This document shows, piece after piece, positions 1-5,708 of a stretch of 8,341 nt of DNA. The notes beneath the pieces were generated by a model. It made no database searches, was not told where the DNA came from, and saw only the letters and a program-made list of their open reading frames with translations. Position 1 is the first letter of the stretch. Each line of letters opens with the position of its first letter. A program made the position numbers and the translations under genes. This stretch comes from an uncultured bacterium (GTDB taxonomy: Bacteria; Actinomycetota; Coriobacteriia; Coriobacteriales; Atopobiaceae): assembly GCA_905214175.1 (NCBI GenBank), contig CAJMLD010000058.1, forward strand, positions 1-8,341. The letters run 5' to 3'.

Positions 1-104
1 AGGGCAGTTGGTGCAAGGCGTGACTCTCAGCATACACGCACCAAACGTGCTGGGCACCCGGGCCTTGCCATCTACGTATTCCCAGCGCAGGGGCCAAAAT
101 TTCC
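1..104. other. non-coding leader upstream of the radical SAM promoter, with a bulged hairpin
   Basis: I see no convincing gene here. An imperfect hairpin can be drawn: TTGGTG (8-13) pairs with CACCAA (39-44), and after a 5-nt bulge CGTG (19-22) pairs with CACG (35-38), leaving a 12-nt loop. No T-tract follows, so it is not a typical intrinsic terminator. It may be the tail of an upstream transcript or a chance structure. A CCCGGG palindrome near 57-62 has no evident meaning. Confidence 0.3.
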
Positions 105-133
105 TTGTATGTTTGCCGTGCCGGGCGTATAGT
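105..133 (+). promoter_or_regulatory. sigma-70-like promoter for the radical SAM gene
   Basis: TTGTAT (105-110) resembles a -35 box and TATAGT (128-133) a -10 box, separated by 17 nt, the optimal spacing for the housekeeping sigma factor. The boxes match consensus at 4 of 6 and 5 of 6 positions. Transcription would begin near 140, giving a leader of about 60 nt before the ATG at 200. This is the best promoter match in the window. Confidence 0.6.
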
Positions 134-147
134 TCTCTCAGATTTAA

Positions 148-180
148 ACGCAGGTCAAAAACTGCGTGTCACAAAGCGCA
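148..180 (+). promoter_or_regulatory. leader hairpins before the radical SAM start
   Basis: ACGCAG (148-153) can pair perfectly with CTGCGT (162-167) across an 8-nt loop. TGCG (163-166) could instead pair with CGCA (177-180), just upstream of the Shine-Dalgarno AAGGGAG at 186-192. The two pairings exclude each other, so a small conformational switch is conceivable. The stems are short and the arrangement may be coincidence. Confidence 0.25.
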
Positions 181-199
181 TTAGCAAGGGAGCACGTAA

Positions 200-1672
200 A
201 TGCAGTCAAAGATTGCCCACGCGGCAGAGCGCAAGGCGTTCAGCGTCGCACTCGACCAGATCATCAAGGCCGCCTCTGGCGATGATCGCGAGAAGAACCT
301 CGACAAGCTCATTAACATGGCCGGTAACCTGCTCAAGGACACCGCCCCTGGCGTCACGCGTGGCCTCAAGGCTGGTCTCTACCCTGGCTCCAAGTGGGAG
401 CAGTTCCTCTGGAGCGTCATCGACGAGACTGATCCGCACGTGCTCAAGACCGTCGTTCTCAACGGTGGCTACGAGGCTGCCTTCCGTGGCCTGCGCAACA
501 CCACGGCCAACGCTGACAAGTACCAGTGCAACGTGCCCTGGATCATCATCTTCGACCCCACCAGCGCCTGCAACAAGCATTGCGTTGGCTGCTGGTCGGC
601 TGACTACGAGAAGTGGCAGAACCTCACGTACGAGGAGTGCGACAAGATCATCACGCAGGGCTCCGAGCTTGGCTGCCACCTCTACATGATGACCGGTGGC
701 GAGCCCCTGGTACGCAAGAAGGACGTCCTGCGCCTTGCCGAGGAGCACAACGACTGCCTCTTCAACATCTTCACCAACGCGTCTCTCATTGATCAGGCGT
801 TCTGCGACGAGGTCAAGCGCCTGGGCAACATCGTGTTCTCCATCTCGCTTGAGGGCTACGAGAATACCAACGACGCCCGCCGTGGCGAGGGCTCCTACAA
901 CGAGGTCATGCGCGCCATGGACCTTCTCCACAAAAACGGCCTGCTCTTTGGTACCTCTACGGCCTATACTCGCGCCAACACCGAGACCGTGACGTCCGAC
1001 GAGTACTTCGACCTCATCATCAACAAGGGTGCCCGCTGGGCCTGGTACTTCCACTACATGCCCGTGGGCGAGGGCGCCAACGCCGACCTCATGCCCACCA
1101 TCGAGCAGCGCGAGTACATGCTGCACCGCATCCGCGAGGTGCGCGGCATCACCGGCGGCAAGCCCATCTTTGCGATGGACTTCCAGAACGACGGCGAGTA
1201 CGTTGGTGGCTGCATCGCTGGCGGCCGCGTGTTCTGCCACATCAACGCCAAGGGCGACGTGGAGCCGTGCGTCTTCATCCACTACTCCAACGCCAACATC
1301 AAGGATCAGGATCTTCTCGACTGCCTGCGTCAGCCCGTCTTCCAGGCCTATCGCGAGAACTACCCCTGGAACGACAACATGCTGCGTCCTTGCCCCATGC
1401 TCGAGAACCCCGAGATGCTGCCCAAGATCGTGCATGCCGCCGACGCAAAGTCCACGGAGTACATCTCGCCCGAGGACGTCGACCACCTGTGCGCCCGCAC
1501 CACGCCCTACGCCGAGAAGTGGGCTCCCGAGGCCGATCGCCTGTGGCTTGAGGAGCACCCCACCGGCAAGAAGATCTACGCGGACAAGATGTCCAACGAG
1601 AAGATCTCCCTCAAGGCAAAGCTCATCGCCGAGGAGGACGCCAAGGCCGAGGAGGCCGTCAAGCAGGACTAG
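200..1672 (+). CDS. radical SAM protein with SPASM/twitch-like C-terminal cysteines (490 aa)
   Basis: The product is a probable iron-sulfur enzyme that cleaves S-adenosylmethionine to start radical chemistry; its substrate is unknown. The core is marked by C124-x3-C128-x2-C131 (CNKHCVGC), which ligates the SAM-binding 4Fe-4S cluster, and by GGEP at 166-169, the SAM-contacting motif. Farther on, C338, C346, a G-x4-C pattern ending at C357 (KGDVEPC) and C398 (RPCPM) resemble the auxiliary-cluster region of SPASM/twitch enzymes, though the full SPASM cysteine set is not evident. About 110 residues precede the radical SAM core, and a charged Lys/Glu/Ala-rich tail (about 455-490) ends the protein. 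There is no signal peptide or membrane segment, so it is probably cytoplasmic. The ATG has AAGGGAG 7 nt upstream, its own promoter and its own terminator, so it is probably monocistronic. No precursor-peptide gene lies downstream within the window, which gives no support for a RiPP role. Family assignment is firm; function is open. Confidence 0.93.
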   Translation: MQSKIAHAAERKAFSVALDQIIKAASGDDREKNLDKLINMAGNLLKDTAPGVTRGLKAGLYPGSKWEQFLWSVIDETDPHVLKTVVLNGGYEAAFRGLRNTTANADKYQCNVPWIIIFDPTSACNKHCVGCWSADYEKWQNLTYEECDKIITQGSELGCHLYMMTGGEPLVRKKDVLRLAEEHNDCLFNIFTNASLIDQAFCDEVKRLGNIVFSISLEGYENTNDARRGEGSYNEVMRAMDLLHKNGLLFGTSTAYTRANTETVTSDEYFDLIINKGARWAWYFHYMPVGEGANADLMPTIEQREYMLHRIREVRGITGGKPIFAMDFQNDGEYVGGCIAGGRVFCHINAKGDVEPCVFIHYSNANIKDQDLLDCLRQPVFQAYRENYPWNDNMLRPCPMLENPEMLPKIVHAADAKSTEYISPEDVDHLCARTTPYAEKWAPEADRLWLEEHPTGKKIYADKMSNEKISLKAKLIAEEDAKAEEAVKQD

Positions 1673-1708
1673 CTGCGGCTGGTTTGCTCTTGGCACATCG
1701 TAATTGCT

Positions 1709-1738
1709 GGCCCCGGGCTTCGTGCCTGGGGCCTTTTT
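1709..1738 (+). terminator. intrinsic terminator of the radical SAM gene
   Basis: A 10-bp stem pairs 1709-1718 (GGCCCCGGGC) with 1724-1733 (GCCTGGGGCC), with one G-U pair and a 5-nt loop, followed directly by five T residues (1734-1738). It begins 36 nt after the stop codon. This is a classical rho-independent terminator and separates this gene from the next. Confidence 0.9.
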
Positions 1739-1970
1739 CGTCGCTATGGCGTGGACGTGCCCGCCGCGACGGCAGCGTCCTTCTCGCCTGCGCCATCGCG
1801 CCTGCGGCACATGCGCCCACGCTGCCCGATGCGAGCGAATCCGGCGCAGCTCACGCGGGTAAGGTGAATCCAACGCGCGGCGGATGCTGCGCAGTGACAA
1901 AGGCACGGTGGCTTCGCCGTTGCGCTTCCCCTCGGCGATGCCGCCCTGGCATGCGGCTCGAGGAGGAACC
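1739..1970. other. intergenic region before the EF-G-like gene
   Basis: This GC-rich stretch contains no clear -35/-10 pair and no convincing gene. A reading frame in the EF-G frame opens at 1884, but it adds only 29 unconserved-looking residues and lacks a ribosome binding site. Two competing short stems lie just before the Shine-Dalgarno: ATGCC (1938-1942) with GGCAT (1948-1952), or GCCGC (1940-1944) with GCGGC (1953-1957). They might modulate initiation but could be chance in such GC-rich sequence. AGGAGG (1961-1966) is the ribosome binding site that decides the start at 1971. Confidence 0.45.
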
Positions 1971-4046
1971 ATGGCTACAGCAAGCACTGAGAAGGTCAAG
2001 AACGTGGTCCTTGTGGGCCAAGGCGGCGTGGGCAAAACCATGCTGGCCGAGGCCATGCTGCACCTGACGGGCAAGACGACCCGTCTGGGCGGCCACGCCG
2101 GCACCAAGCCCACGCTGGATTACGACGCGGAGGAGGGCGAGCGCGGCTTCTCAATCTCCACCACCATAGCCCCCGTCGTCTGGGGAAACACTCGCATCAA
2201 CGTACTTGACGCCCCGTGCTATCCGGACTTTGTCGGCGACGCCTACGCGGCCATGAGCGCGTGCGAGACGGCTCTCTTTGTGGTCGACGCCGCGGGTGGC
2301 CTTGGCACCGTGACCACGCGCCTGTGGTATGCGGCCGAGAACCTCTCGCTTGCGCGTGCCATCTTCGTGAACCGCTGCGACCGTCCGGACGCAGATTACG
2401 ACATGACGCTCGAGAACCTGCGCGAGCACTACGGTAACAACCTGGGCGCGGTTACCGTCCCCATGGGTACCGGCGACGCGTTTGGCGGCGTCATCGACGT
2501 GGTCCACATGAAGGCGCGCCACCTCGAGAACGGCAAGCCCGTGGTGACCGACGTCCCGGCCGAGTACAAGGACGCCGCCGATGAGGCGCGCGCCAACCTC
2601 ACCGAGCTTGTGGTTGAGGCCGACGACGAGCTCATGATGCGCTACCTCGAGGGAGGCGAGATCACCCAGGCCGAGCTCGAGGGACTTCTCGGCAAGGCCA
2701 TGGCCGAGCGCGTGTTTGTTCCCGTCTTCGCCGGTTCCTGCGTGCGCGAGGAGGGGCTCTTCTCGCTTATGGATGCCGTTGTTGGCTGGTTCCCCACAAT
2801 GGCAGACTTTGGTCGCATCCCGCTGGTCAATGGCGAGCAGCTTGACATCTCGCCTGACGACGACCGCCCCGTTGCCTTTGCCTTCAAGAGCCTCAACGAC
2901 CCGCAGAACGGGCGTCTATCCTTCCTCAAGGTGCTGGCGGGCACCCTCACGCCGGGCATCGAGCTCACCAACGCGCGCACGCGCAAGACCGAGCGCCTGG
3001 GGCACCTCTACCTCATGTGCGGTCGAGACACCGAGGAGGTACAGAGCGCTGCTGCGGGCGACATTGTAGTGGTGCCAAAGCTCGAGGCCATGACGGGCGA
3101 CACGCTCTCCGTCACCGGCAAGGTCGAGGCGGCGGCGTTCAGGTTCCCCAACTCGCTTTACCGCATTGCTATCGAGCCCGACAAGCGCGGCACCGAGGGC
3201 AAGCTGTACGCGTTTCTCGAGAAGGCCGCCGACGCCGACCCCACGCTCAAGGTCGAGCGCGACGAGGACACCGGTCAGACGGTCATCTCGGCAATCGGTG
3301 AGGCGCAGGTGAGCGTGCTGCTCGACCGCCTCGAGGACCGCGCGGGCGTGACGGCGCACGCCGTGGCGCTGCGCATCCCGTATCGCGAGACCATCCGGCG
3401 CGTGGCCTCCGCGCAGGGCCGTCACAAGAAGCAGACTGGCGGTGCCGGCCAGTACGGCGACTGCTGGCTGCGCATCGAGCCCAACCCCGGTAACGGCTAC
3501 GAGTTTGTGGACGAGGTTGTTGGCGGGCACATTCCGCGCGGCTTCATCCCAGCCATCGACAAGGGCGTGCAGGAGACCATGCATGAGGGCGTGCTGGCTG
3601 GCTACCCCATGATCGACGTCAAGGTCGCCGTGTATGACGGTTCGTACCACCCCGTGGACTCCAACGAGATGGCGTTCAAGACCGCGGCACGCATTGGCTT
3701 CCAGAAGGCCGTTGCCCAGGCAGAGCCGGTGCTTCTCGAGCCCATGGCGCACCTGCGCATCACCGTTCCCGACAGCTACGCCGGCTCCGTGATGGGCGAC
3801 GTCTCCGCCTCGCGCGGGCGCGTCGAAGGCATGTCCGCTGGTACGGGCGTTGCCACCGGCGAGACCACCATCGAGGCAACCATCCCGTACGCAGAGGTCA
3901 CGGATTACGCCACGCGCCTGCGCTCGCTCTCGCGCGGCACGGGCGAGTTCGAGATGGAGCTCTCGGGCTACGAGCAGGTTCCGCACGACATCCAGGCTAA
4001 GCTTGCCGCTGAGTATGCCGAGAAGCGCGCCGCCGGCGAGAAGTAG
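1971..4046 (+). CDS. elongation factor G-like protein, EF-G2 type, with divergent GTPase motifs (691 aa)
   Basis: The product is a full-length EF-G paralogue, a translational GTPase acting at the ribosome in the cytoplasm. The P-loop is GQGGVGKT (16-23) rather than the AHIDAGKT of canonical EF-G. The region aligning with switch I reads GERGFSIS (56-63). The G3 motif is DAPCY (80-84) where EF-G has DTPGH, so the glycine and the catalytic histidine are replaced by Cys and Tyr. G4 is NRCD (134-137) instead of NKxD, and G5 reads GSC (255-257). Domain II follows at about 290-385. Domains III-V are well preserved, with GGAGQYGD (490-497), HIPRGFIPAIDKG (520-532) and the domain IV tip SYHPVDS (558-564). 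Actinobacterial EF-G2 proteins share this pattern of an altered G domain on an intact EF-G body; the mycobacterial one is reported to lack ribosome-dependent GTPase activity. The start is chosen because AGGAGG lies 4 nt upstream. It is a paralogue, not the main fusA: the G motifs diverge and no rpsL, rpsG or tuf genes are adjacent. Confidence 0.93.
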   Translation: MATASTEKVKNVVLVGQGGVGKTMLAEAMLHLTGKTTRLGGHAGTKPTLDYDAEEGERGFSISTTIAPVVWGNTRINVLDAPCYPDFVGDAYAAMSACETALFVVDAAGGLGTVTTRLWYAAENLSLARAIFVNRCDRPDADYDMTLENLREHYGNNLGAVTVPMGTGDAFGGVIDVVHMKARHLENGKPVVTDVPAEYKDAADEARANLTELVVEADDELMMRYLEGGEITQAELEGLLGKAMAERVFVPVFAGSCVREEGLFSLMDAVVGWFPTMADFGRIPLVNGEQLDISPDDDRPVAFAFKSLNDPQNGRLSFLKVLAGTLTPGIELTNARTRKTERLGHLYLMCGRDTEEVQSAAAGDIVVVPKLEAMTGDTLSVTGKVEAAAFRFPNSLYRIAIEPDKRGTEGKLYAFLEKAADADPTLKVERDEDTGQTVISAIGEAQVSVLLDRLEDRAGVTAHAVALRIPYRETIRRVASAQGRHKKQTGGAGQYGDCWLRIEPNPGNGYEFVDEVVGGHIPRGFIPAIDKGVQETMHEGVLAGYPMIDVKVAVYDGSYHPVDSNEMAFKTAARIGFQKAVAQAEPVLLEPMAHLRITVPDSYAGSVMGDVSASRGRVEGMSAGTGVATGETTIEATIPYAEVTDYATRLRSLSRGTGEFEMELSGYEQVPHDIQAKLAAEYAEKRAAGEK

Positions 4047-4089
4047 GCCCGCTTGCATTTCTCGGCGCTTCTATAGGACTCGATCCCCC

Positions 4090-4118
4090 AGGCCGACCAG
4101 CAATTTGCTGGCCGGCCT
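4090..4118 (+). terminator. terminator hairpin after the EF-G-like gene
   Basis: A 13-bp stem with one A-C mismatch pairs 4090-4102 with 4106-4118 around a 3-nt ATT loop, starting 44 nt after the stop codon. The following bases (CTCTTC) are pyrimidine-rich but not a run of T, so it is a strong hairpin with a weak U-tract. It closes the EF-G transcript on the + strand. Confidence 0.75.
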
Positions 4119-4275
4119 CTTCATGGGCTCGCGCGGTTACGTCTGCACTAGAAGGGGAGGGATGGGTCCTCTCCCATGAGCTGGGCGTGAAGCCTGGCGT
4201 TGCCCTGCTGCCATGACGGGTCATCCATGCTCTTGGCTGCACGATGGCTCAAGCGTAGTGGATGACACTTGCATC

Positions 4276-4338
4276 TTACTGACTGAGAACTTACCACTTT
4301 CTGACAGATAGCTGTCACACGGTGGGTGCTACCAGTAA
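4276..4338. repeat. compound dyad-symmetric region upstream of the nuclease-like gene
   Basis: TGACAG (4302-4307) and CTGTCA (4312-4317) form a perfect 6-bp inverted repeat around ATAG. CCAC (4294-4297) and GTGG (4322-4325) share the same axis at 4309.5. TTACTG (4276-4281) and CAGTAA (4333-4338) add outer arms with an axis 2.5 nt away. The layered symmetry suggests an operator or a structured leader. It lies about 90-150 nt upstream of the ATG. Confidence 0.4.
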
Positions 4339-4383
4339 CTTTGCGGAAAACCATCTAACGAACTTCAAAACGTAGAAAATATT

Positions 4384-4410
4384 TTGATTTAATTAGCGCT
4401 ACAGTATCAT
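4384..4410 (+). promoter_or_regulatory. weak promoter candidate for the nuclease-like gene
   Basis: TTGATT (4384-4389) and TATCAT (4405-4410) could serve as -35 and -10 boxes, but the 15-nt gap is short. The setting is A/T-rich, which favours a promoter. Transcription would start near 4417, leaving a very short leader if translation begins at 4427, or about 28 nt if it begins at 4445. Confidence 0.35.
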
Positions 4411-4421
4411 CGTCGGATGAT
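4406..4421. repeat. perfect inverted repeat at the start of the nuclease-like gene
   Basis: ATCATC (4406-4411) and GATGAT (4416-4421) are exact inverted copies around GTCG, ending 5 nt before the ATG at 4427 and overlapping the candidate -10 box. The position fits a repressor operator or a small RNA hairpin that limits initiation. It occupies the place where a Shine-Dalgarno for the 4427 start would be expected. Confidence 0.45.
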
Positions 4422-4426
4422 TTGGC

Positions 4427-5428
4427 ATGTCCCTTGGGGGAAGCATGGATGGCGACGGCATTTGTATTGGGGCCAGCTCGGCGCTTCGGTATTGGCGGTC
4501 GATGCGTTCCGCGGGGAATTCTGCGCGCGAGTATGAGTTCGGTTCCGCGTTCGGCTCACGTGCGTTTGACATCATGCAGCAGGTTGCCCGCGCTCGTAAC
4601 CTATGCCTCTGCGAAGATGGGCAGCCCATCGATTTGGTGCGCGGCGGCTCCTTTGGGCGACGTTCTCTTGCGGAGGCGAGTGTTCACAAGTGGAGGGTCC
4701 CTCTCGGATCCAGGCAGCTCGTTGCAGTTGGGGATGGCATCTATGTATGCCGTGCTCCCGTGGTGATTGCTCAGCTTGGCTCTTCTCTCGACACGATAGC
4801 TCTGGCGCAAGTTGCCTGTGAGCTCATGGGAACATACGGCCTGGTTCCTTGGGCGCACGAGGACGTGGTTTGGGACGTCGAGCCACTTGCGAGCTACGAG
4901 GAATGTAGGGAATACGCTTTGGCTGCACGCGCGCTTCGAGTCCGCGGAGCTACGAGCGCATGCGATGCGCTTGGAATTTCTGCCCCTAATTCAAATTCGC
5001 CACGCGAAACCGACATCGCCATCTATTTCCTGTTGGGACGGCCGGCCGGTGGTGCTGGACTCGGTGGATTTGACATGAACAAAAAGCTGGCCGTGCCCCA
5101 GGAGTTTTGGTCCCTTGCGGGCCAGCGAACTATCAAGCCAGATTATTGTTGGATGAACGCTAAGGTTGCCTGCGAATACGACAGCGATGACGACCATCTC
5201 AACTCGCGGCAAAAGACAAAAGACGAGCGTCGCCGCGTGACGTTGGAGGCGATGGGCTACAAGGTCATGACGTTAACGAACGGAATCCTCAAGAGCGGTG
5301 AAGCGCTCAACGCATTTACCGCTGAGCTCGAGCGGCAACTTGGTATTCGTCGCAATCCTATGAATGCGAACATGCTTGCACGGCGCCGCGATCTTTGCGA
5401 CAGGCTGTTCGGTACAAGCTGGGTGTAG
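4427..5428 (+). CDS. putative endonuclease-fold protein (DUF559/Vsr-like C-terminal domain, AbiEi-style N-terminal region; 333 aa)
   Basis: The C-terminal third looks like a PD-(D/E)xK nuclease of the DUF559/Vsr type: E194 (PRETDIAIYFLL), then IKPDYCW with D239, then ACEYDS with E250 and D252, H257, and KDERRR (265-270) followed by a Gly-Tyr-x-Val-x-x-x-Thr strand (277-284). These match the order of acidic and histidine positions usual in that family. The N-terminal part has SSALRYWRS (17-25) and a segment GIYVCRAP..LGSSLDTIALAQVACELMGTYG (104-138), reminiscent of actinobacterial AbiEi-antitoxin/DUF559 proteins. There is no signal peptide or membrane segment. The first ATG has only a weak GGA upstream; an in-frame ATG at 4445 is preceded by GGGGG 4 nt away and is a serious alternative. 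Codon use is more relaxed than in neighbouring genes, hinting at an accessory gene. No partner toxin, methylase or helicase lies beside it. Nuclease activity is an inference from motifs. Confidence 0.8.
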   Translation: MSLGGSMDGDGICIGASSALRYWRSMRSAGNSAREYEFGSAFGSRAFDIMQQVARARNLCLCEDGQPIDLVRGGSFGRRSLAEASVHKWRVPLGSRQLVAVGDGIYVCRAPVVIAQLGSSLDTIALAQVACELMGTYGLVPWAHEDVVWDVEPLASYEECREYALAARALRVRGATSACDALGISAPNSNSPRETDIAIYFLLGRPAGGAGLGGFDMNKKLAVPQEFWSLAGQRTIKPDYCWMNAKVACEYDSDDDHLNSRQKTKDERRRVTLEAMGYKVMTLTNGILKSGEALNAFTAELERQLGIRRNPMNANMLARRRDLCDRLFGTSWV

Positions 5429-5484
5429 GTTGGGCCGTCTGACGGCGCGTGGGGTGGTCGCCGTTTCGCGCCGCAGGCTGCTCA
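5429..5484 (+). terminator. GC-rich stems after the nuclease-like gene
   Basis: CGGCGCG (5443-5449) and CGCGCCG (5467-5473) form a perfect 7-bp inverted repeat separated by 17 nt, starting about 15 nt after the stop codon; GCCGTC/GACGGC at about 5434-5446 is a competing palindrome. No T-tract follows. They may contribute to 3'-end formation, but chance pairing is likely in such GC-rich sequence. Confidence 0.3.
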
Positions 5485-5510
5485 TGCACAAAAAAGCTCT
5501 ATCGGACGGC
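5485..5510 (+). repeat. repeat unit R1
   Basis: This is the outer left copy of the 26-bp unit: TGCAC, an A-run, then GCTCTATCGGACGGC. It differs from the complement of R4 at one position only (unit position 11) and from R2 at four positions. The 14-nt spacer after it takes part in a GCGAAA/TTTCGC hairpin (5509-5524). Confidence 0.9.
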
Positions 5511-5524
5511 GAAAACGGTTTCGC

Positions 5525-5550
5525 TGCATAAAAAGGCTCTATCGGACAGT
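5525..5550 (+). repeat. repeat unit R2
   Basis: This is the inner left copy. It reads TGCAT, an A-run, then GGCTCTATCGGACAGT, and matches the complement of R3 at 24 of 26 positions. R2 and R3 share an A at unit position 24 where R1 and R4 share G, so the variation follows the nested pairing. Confidence 0.9.
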
Positions 5551-5564
5551 GGTGTCGACGACCT

Positions 5565-5654
5565 AATATCAAACATGCAACTACATTTGCATAACCGTGC
5601 ATACTTATATCAAAATATGCATATCTATGAAAACCTAGTTAAGAGTTTGATATT
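5565..5654. repeat. A/T-rich core with nested inverted repeat and phased TGCA motifs
   Basis: Bounded by the perfect AATATCAAAC/GTTTGATATT pair, this core is far lower in GC than any gene in the window. TGCA occurs at 5576, 5588, 5598 and 5618, that is 12, 10 and 20 bp apart, close to whole helical turns. It includes an ATGCAA/TTGCAT hairpin (5575-5592) and a perfect 10-bp palindrome ATATGCATAT (5615-5624). No reading frame of interest is present. Binding of one protein along one DNA face would be consistent. Confidence 0.55.
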
Positions 5655-5668
5655 GAAGCGATGAGACC

Positions 5669-5694
5669 GCTGTCCGATAGAGCCTTTTTGTGCA
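5669..5694 (-). repeat. repeat unit R3 (inverted)
   Basis: This is the inner right copy, the inverse of R2. On the + strand it ends in a five-T run (5684-5688), so a + strand transcript could form the R2-R3 stem followed by its T-tract. A GGACGG/CCGTCC hairpin (5696-5701 with 5710-5715) links it to R4. Confidence 0.9.
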
Positions 5695-5708
5695 AGGACG
5701 GAGAAAAC

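Larger units (their letters stand above)
4119..4426. other. non-coding stretch, A/T-rich in its right half, before the nuclease-like gene
   Basis: No gene is supported here. Left of about 4260 the base composition is like the flanking genes. To the right it becomes A/T-rich, especially 4355-4410, as expected for a promoter region or recently acquired DNA. The region holds a compound dyad (4276-4338), a weak promoter candidate (4384-4410) and a perfect inverted repeat (4406-4421). A 68-codon minus-strand frame (complement 4148-4354) has no ribosome binding site and no recognisable product. Confidence 0.5.

Noticed and set aside
1884..1970. 29-residue N-terminal extension of the EF-G-like protein
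   Set aside because: The upstream ATG lacks a ribosome binding site and the extra residues do not resemble EF-G. AGGAGG before 1971 and the family N-terminus favour the shorter form.
206..2113. 635-codon open frame on the minus strand across the radical SAM gene
   Set aside because: It is antisense to a clear radical SAM gene, crosses its terminator, and its translation is the low-complexity Val/Leu/Ala/His/Gly-rich product expected opposite GC-rich coding DNA. No domain is recognisable.
1971..4046. tetracycline resistance ribosomal protection protein (Tet(M)-like)
   Set aside because: These are also EF-G-like, but the DAPCY and NRCD motifs and the overall domain IV/V sequence fit the EF-G2 type better, and no resistance context is present.
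2916..4058. 380-codon open frame on the minus strand across the EF-G-like gene
   Set aside because: It is a shadow of the EF-G-like coding strand, with no domain, and its composition reflects complement codon bias.
4148..4354. 68-codon minus-strand frame in the region between the EF-G-like and nuclease-like genes
   Set aside because: The left part has gene-like codon use and could be a degraded gene end, but there is no ribosome binding site, no recognisable product, and the right part lies in A/T-rich sequence with dyads. Not enough to call a gene or pseudogene.
5449..5664. 71-codon + strand frame through the repeat element
   Set aside because: It reads through the R1 and R2 repeats and the A/T-rich core with no ribosome binding site. 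The repeated peptide fragment (HKKALSD) is just the translation of the DNA repeat.
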